Shown here piece by piece: positions 3,849-5,023 of a stretch of 5,023 nt of DNA (positions within the stretch are counted from its first letter, which is position 1; the number at the start of each line of letters is the position of its first letter). Below the pieces are notes generated by a model that worked only from the letters and a program-made list of their open reading frames with translations, was not told the origin of the DNA and ran no database searches. The DNA is from Acidobacteriota bacterium (GTDB taxonomy: Bacteria; Acidobacteriota; Terriglobia; UBA7540). The stretch is from NCBI GenBank assembly GCA_021784615.1, contig JAJYHU010000114.1:1-5023 (forward strand), written 5' to 3'. The position numbers and the translations under genes were made by a program.

Positions 3849-5023
3849 ATGTCTCCGAGCTTTTTATCCGCCGCCCGGTGATGACGACGCTCGTCATGCT
3901 GGGGATTTTGCTGTTCGGCATTATGGCTTACCGGTATTTGCCGGTCAGCGATTTACCGAGTGTCGATTACCCGACAATCACGGTCAGCGCAGGCCTTCCC
4001 GGCGCCAGCCCGGAAACCATGGCATCATCTGTGGCGACCCCGCTCGAGAGGCAGTTTTCCACCATTGCCGGGCTCGACTCGATGTCGTCCACCAACACGC
4101 AGGGAAGCACCCAGATCAGCCTGCAATTCGACCTCAGCCGGAACATTGATGCAGCCGCCCAGGACGTTCAGGCCATGATCACCCAGGCCGAGGGCGACCT
4201 TCCCCCGGGCATGCCGTCGCCGCCCACGTTTCGCAAGGTAAACCCGGCCGACCAACCCATCATTTACATGGCCGTATGGTCTGACACGCTTCCGCTTTAT
4301 ACGACCAGCGAGTATGCGGACACGATGATGGCCCAGCGCATCTCCATGATCAGCGGGGTGGCCCAGGTCTCCGTCTTCGGCGAACAGAAGTACGCCGTCC
4401 GCGTCCAGTTTGATCCGAAGGCCCTAGCCACACGGCAGATCGGCATTGATGAGGCTATCCAGGCCATTCAGCATGCCAACGTCAACCTGCCGACGGGAAC
4501 ACTCTATGGCACCCATAAGGCCTTTGTGGTCCAGGCTGAGGGCCAACTGAATGACGCGGCCGCCTACCGCCCGGTGATCATCGCCTATCGAAATGGGGCT
4601 CCGGTTCGTCTGGACGCTGTCGCCAATGTGGTCAACGGGAGCCAAACCGACAAGGTTGCAAGCTGGTTTGGAAACCACCGCGCGATGGTCCTGGCCATCC
4701 AGCGCCAGCCGGGGACCAACACGGTGGAAGTGGTTAATAACATCCGGAAACTTCTGCCCACCTTTCGGTCGGAATTTCCGGCATCCATTCATTTTGAAAT
4801 TCAGTATGACCGCTCAGCAACCATCCGGGACTCGATCAACGACGTCAAGTTCACCCTCTACTTGACTCTCTGCCTTGTGATTCTGGTCATCTTCATCTTT
4901 CTTCGCAACCTCTCCGCCACCATCATCCCCAGCCTGGCGCTGCCGTTCACCATCATCGGCACCTTCGCCGTGATGTATCTGCTGAACTACAGCCTCGACA
5001 ACCTGTCACTGCTGGCGCTCACA
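3845..5023 (+). CDS. RND efflux pump permease (HAE1 family, MdtB/MdtC-like), N-terminal part (runs off right edge)
   Basis: Inner-membrane, proton-driven exporter subunit that works as a trimer with the adaptor encoded just upstream. 393 residues are present of the roughly 1,030 usual. Seen: NVSELFIRRPVMTTLVM at the start, the classic amphipathic segment before TM1 (about 13-31), then LPVSDLPSVDYPTITVSAGLPGASPE (32-57). The porter domain follows with TPLERQFSTIAGLDSMSS (65-82), the NPADQPI block (133-139), SGVAQVSVFGEQKYAVRV (170-187) and IQRQPGTNTVEVV (285-297). TM2 is about 337-353, followed by LRNLSATIIPSLALPF (353-368), TM3 about 361-380 and the beginning of TM4 (LSLLALT). The Asp-Asp proton-relay pair of TM4 would come about ten residues beyond the edge. 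The start ATG overlaps the adaptor stop as ATGA and has no strong ribosome site of its own, so translational coupling is likely. The sequence resembles MdtB/MdtC more than AcrB; which of the two names fits cannot be decided here. Confidence 0.96.
   Translation, partial: MNVSELFIRRPVMTTLVMLGILLFGIMAYRYLPVSDLPSVDYPTITVSAGLPGASPETMASSVATPLERQFSTIAGLDSMSSTNTQGSTQISLQFDLSRNIDAAAQDVQAMITQAEGDLPPGMPSPPTFRKVNPADQPIIYMAVWSDTLPLYTTSEYADTMMAQRISMISGVAQVSVFGEQKYAVRVQFDPKALATRQIGIDEAIQAIQHANVNLPTGTLYGTHKAFVVQAEGQLNDAAAYRPVIIAYRNGAPVRLDAVANVVNGSQTDKVASWFGNHRAMVLAIQRQPGTNTVEVVNNIRKLLPTFRSEFPASIHFEIQYDRSATIRDSINDVKFTLYLTLCLVILVIFIFLRNLSATIIPSLALPFTIIGTFAVMYLLNYSLDNLSLLALT

Noticed and set aside
1..5023. Mobile elements, CRISPR arrays, tRNA or rRNA genes
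   Set aside because: No transposase or integrase coding sequence, no regularly spaced repeats, and no cloverleaf or ribosomal RNA motifs were seen on either strand.

Overview
The window looks like ordinary chromosomal DNA from a Gram-negative, free-living bacterium, most likely an Acidobacteriota member. The lineage call rests on three things: a Tat-exported Gfo/Idh/MocA-type oxidoreductase, an HTH regulator whose sequence style (LSQGDIEKRSGLLRSYISR) I associate from memory with Acidobacteria, and an RND efflux system that implies an outer membrane. Another soil lineage such as Verrucomicrobiota is not excluded. Base composition is moderately GC-rich in the genes and AT-richer in the regulatory gaps.

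The left part (1-2186) is read on the minus strand. From upstream to downstream it holds a double-SIS-domain sugar-phosphate isomerase/deaminase-like protein (1140-2186), a small XRE-family DNA-binding protein (692-1030), and the N-terminal 177 residues of a twin-arginine-signal oxidoreductase (1-532) that runs off the left edge. The gaps between them are about 109 and 159 bp. The XRE gene and the oxidoreductase each have promoter- or operator-like sequence upstream, so they may be separate transcription units rather than one operon. A sugar-metabolism theme (SIS plus Gfo/Idh/MocA) is plausible but is inference.

The middle (2187-2687) is a 501-bp divergent intergenic region without a convincing gene. 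It holds weak back-to-back promoter candidates near 2259-2288, a short palindrome at 2311-2324, a dense cluster of nested and partly mutually exclusive inverted repeats at 2332-2424, an AT-rich TATAAT-like core at 2429-2436, and a doubtful 58-codon ORF at 2437-2613.

The right part (2688-5023) is a plus-strand efflux operon. An MdtA-like periplasmic adaptor lipoprotein starts at a TTG codon and overlaps by ATGA with an MdtB/MdtC-like RND inner-membrane pump, which is cut off by the window edge about ten residues before the expected Asp-Asp proton-relay motif. Together they would form two of the three parts of a tripartite drug/solute exporter. An outer-membrane channel gene, if linked, lies outside the window.

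I did not find a clearly new system. The best leads are the structured divergent region at 2332-2424, the operator-like palindrome ahead of the XRE gene, and the unassigned SIS protein with an atypical C-terminus.
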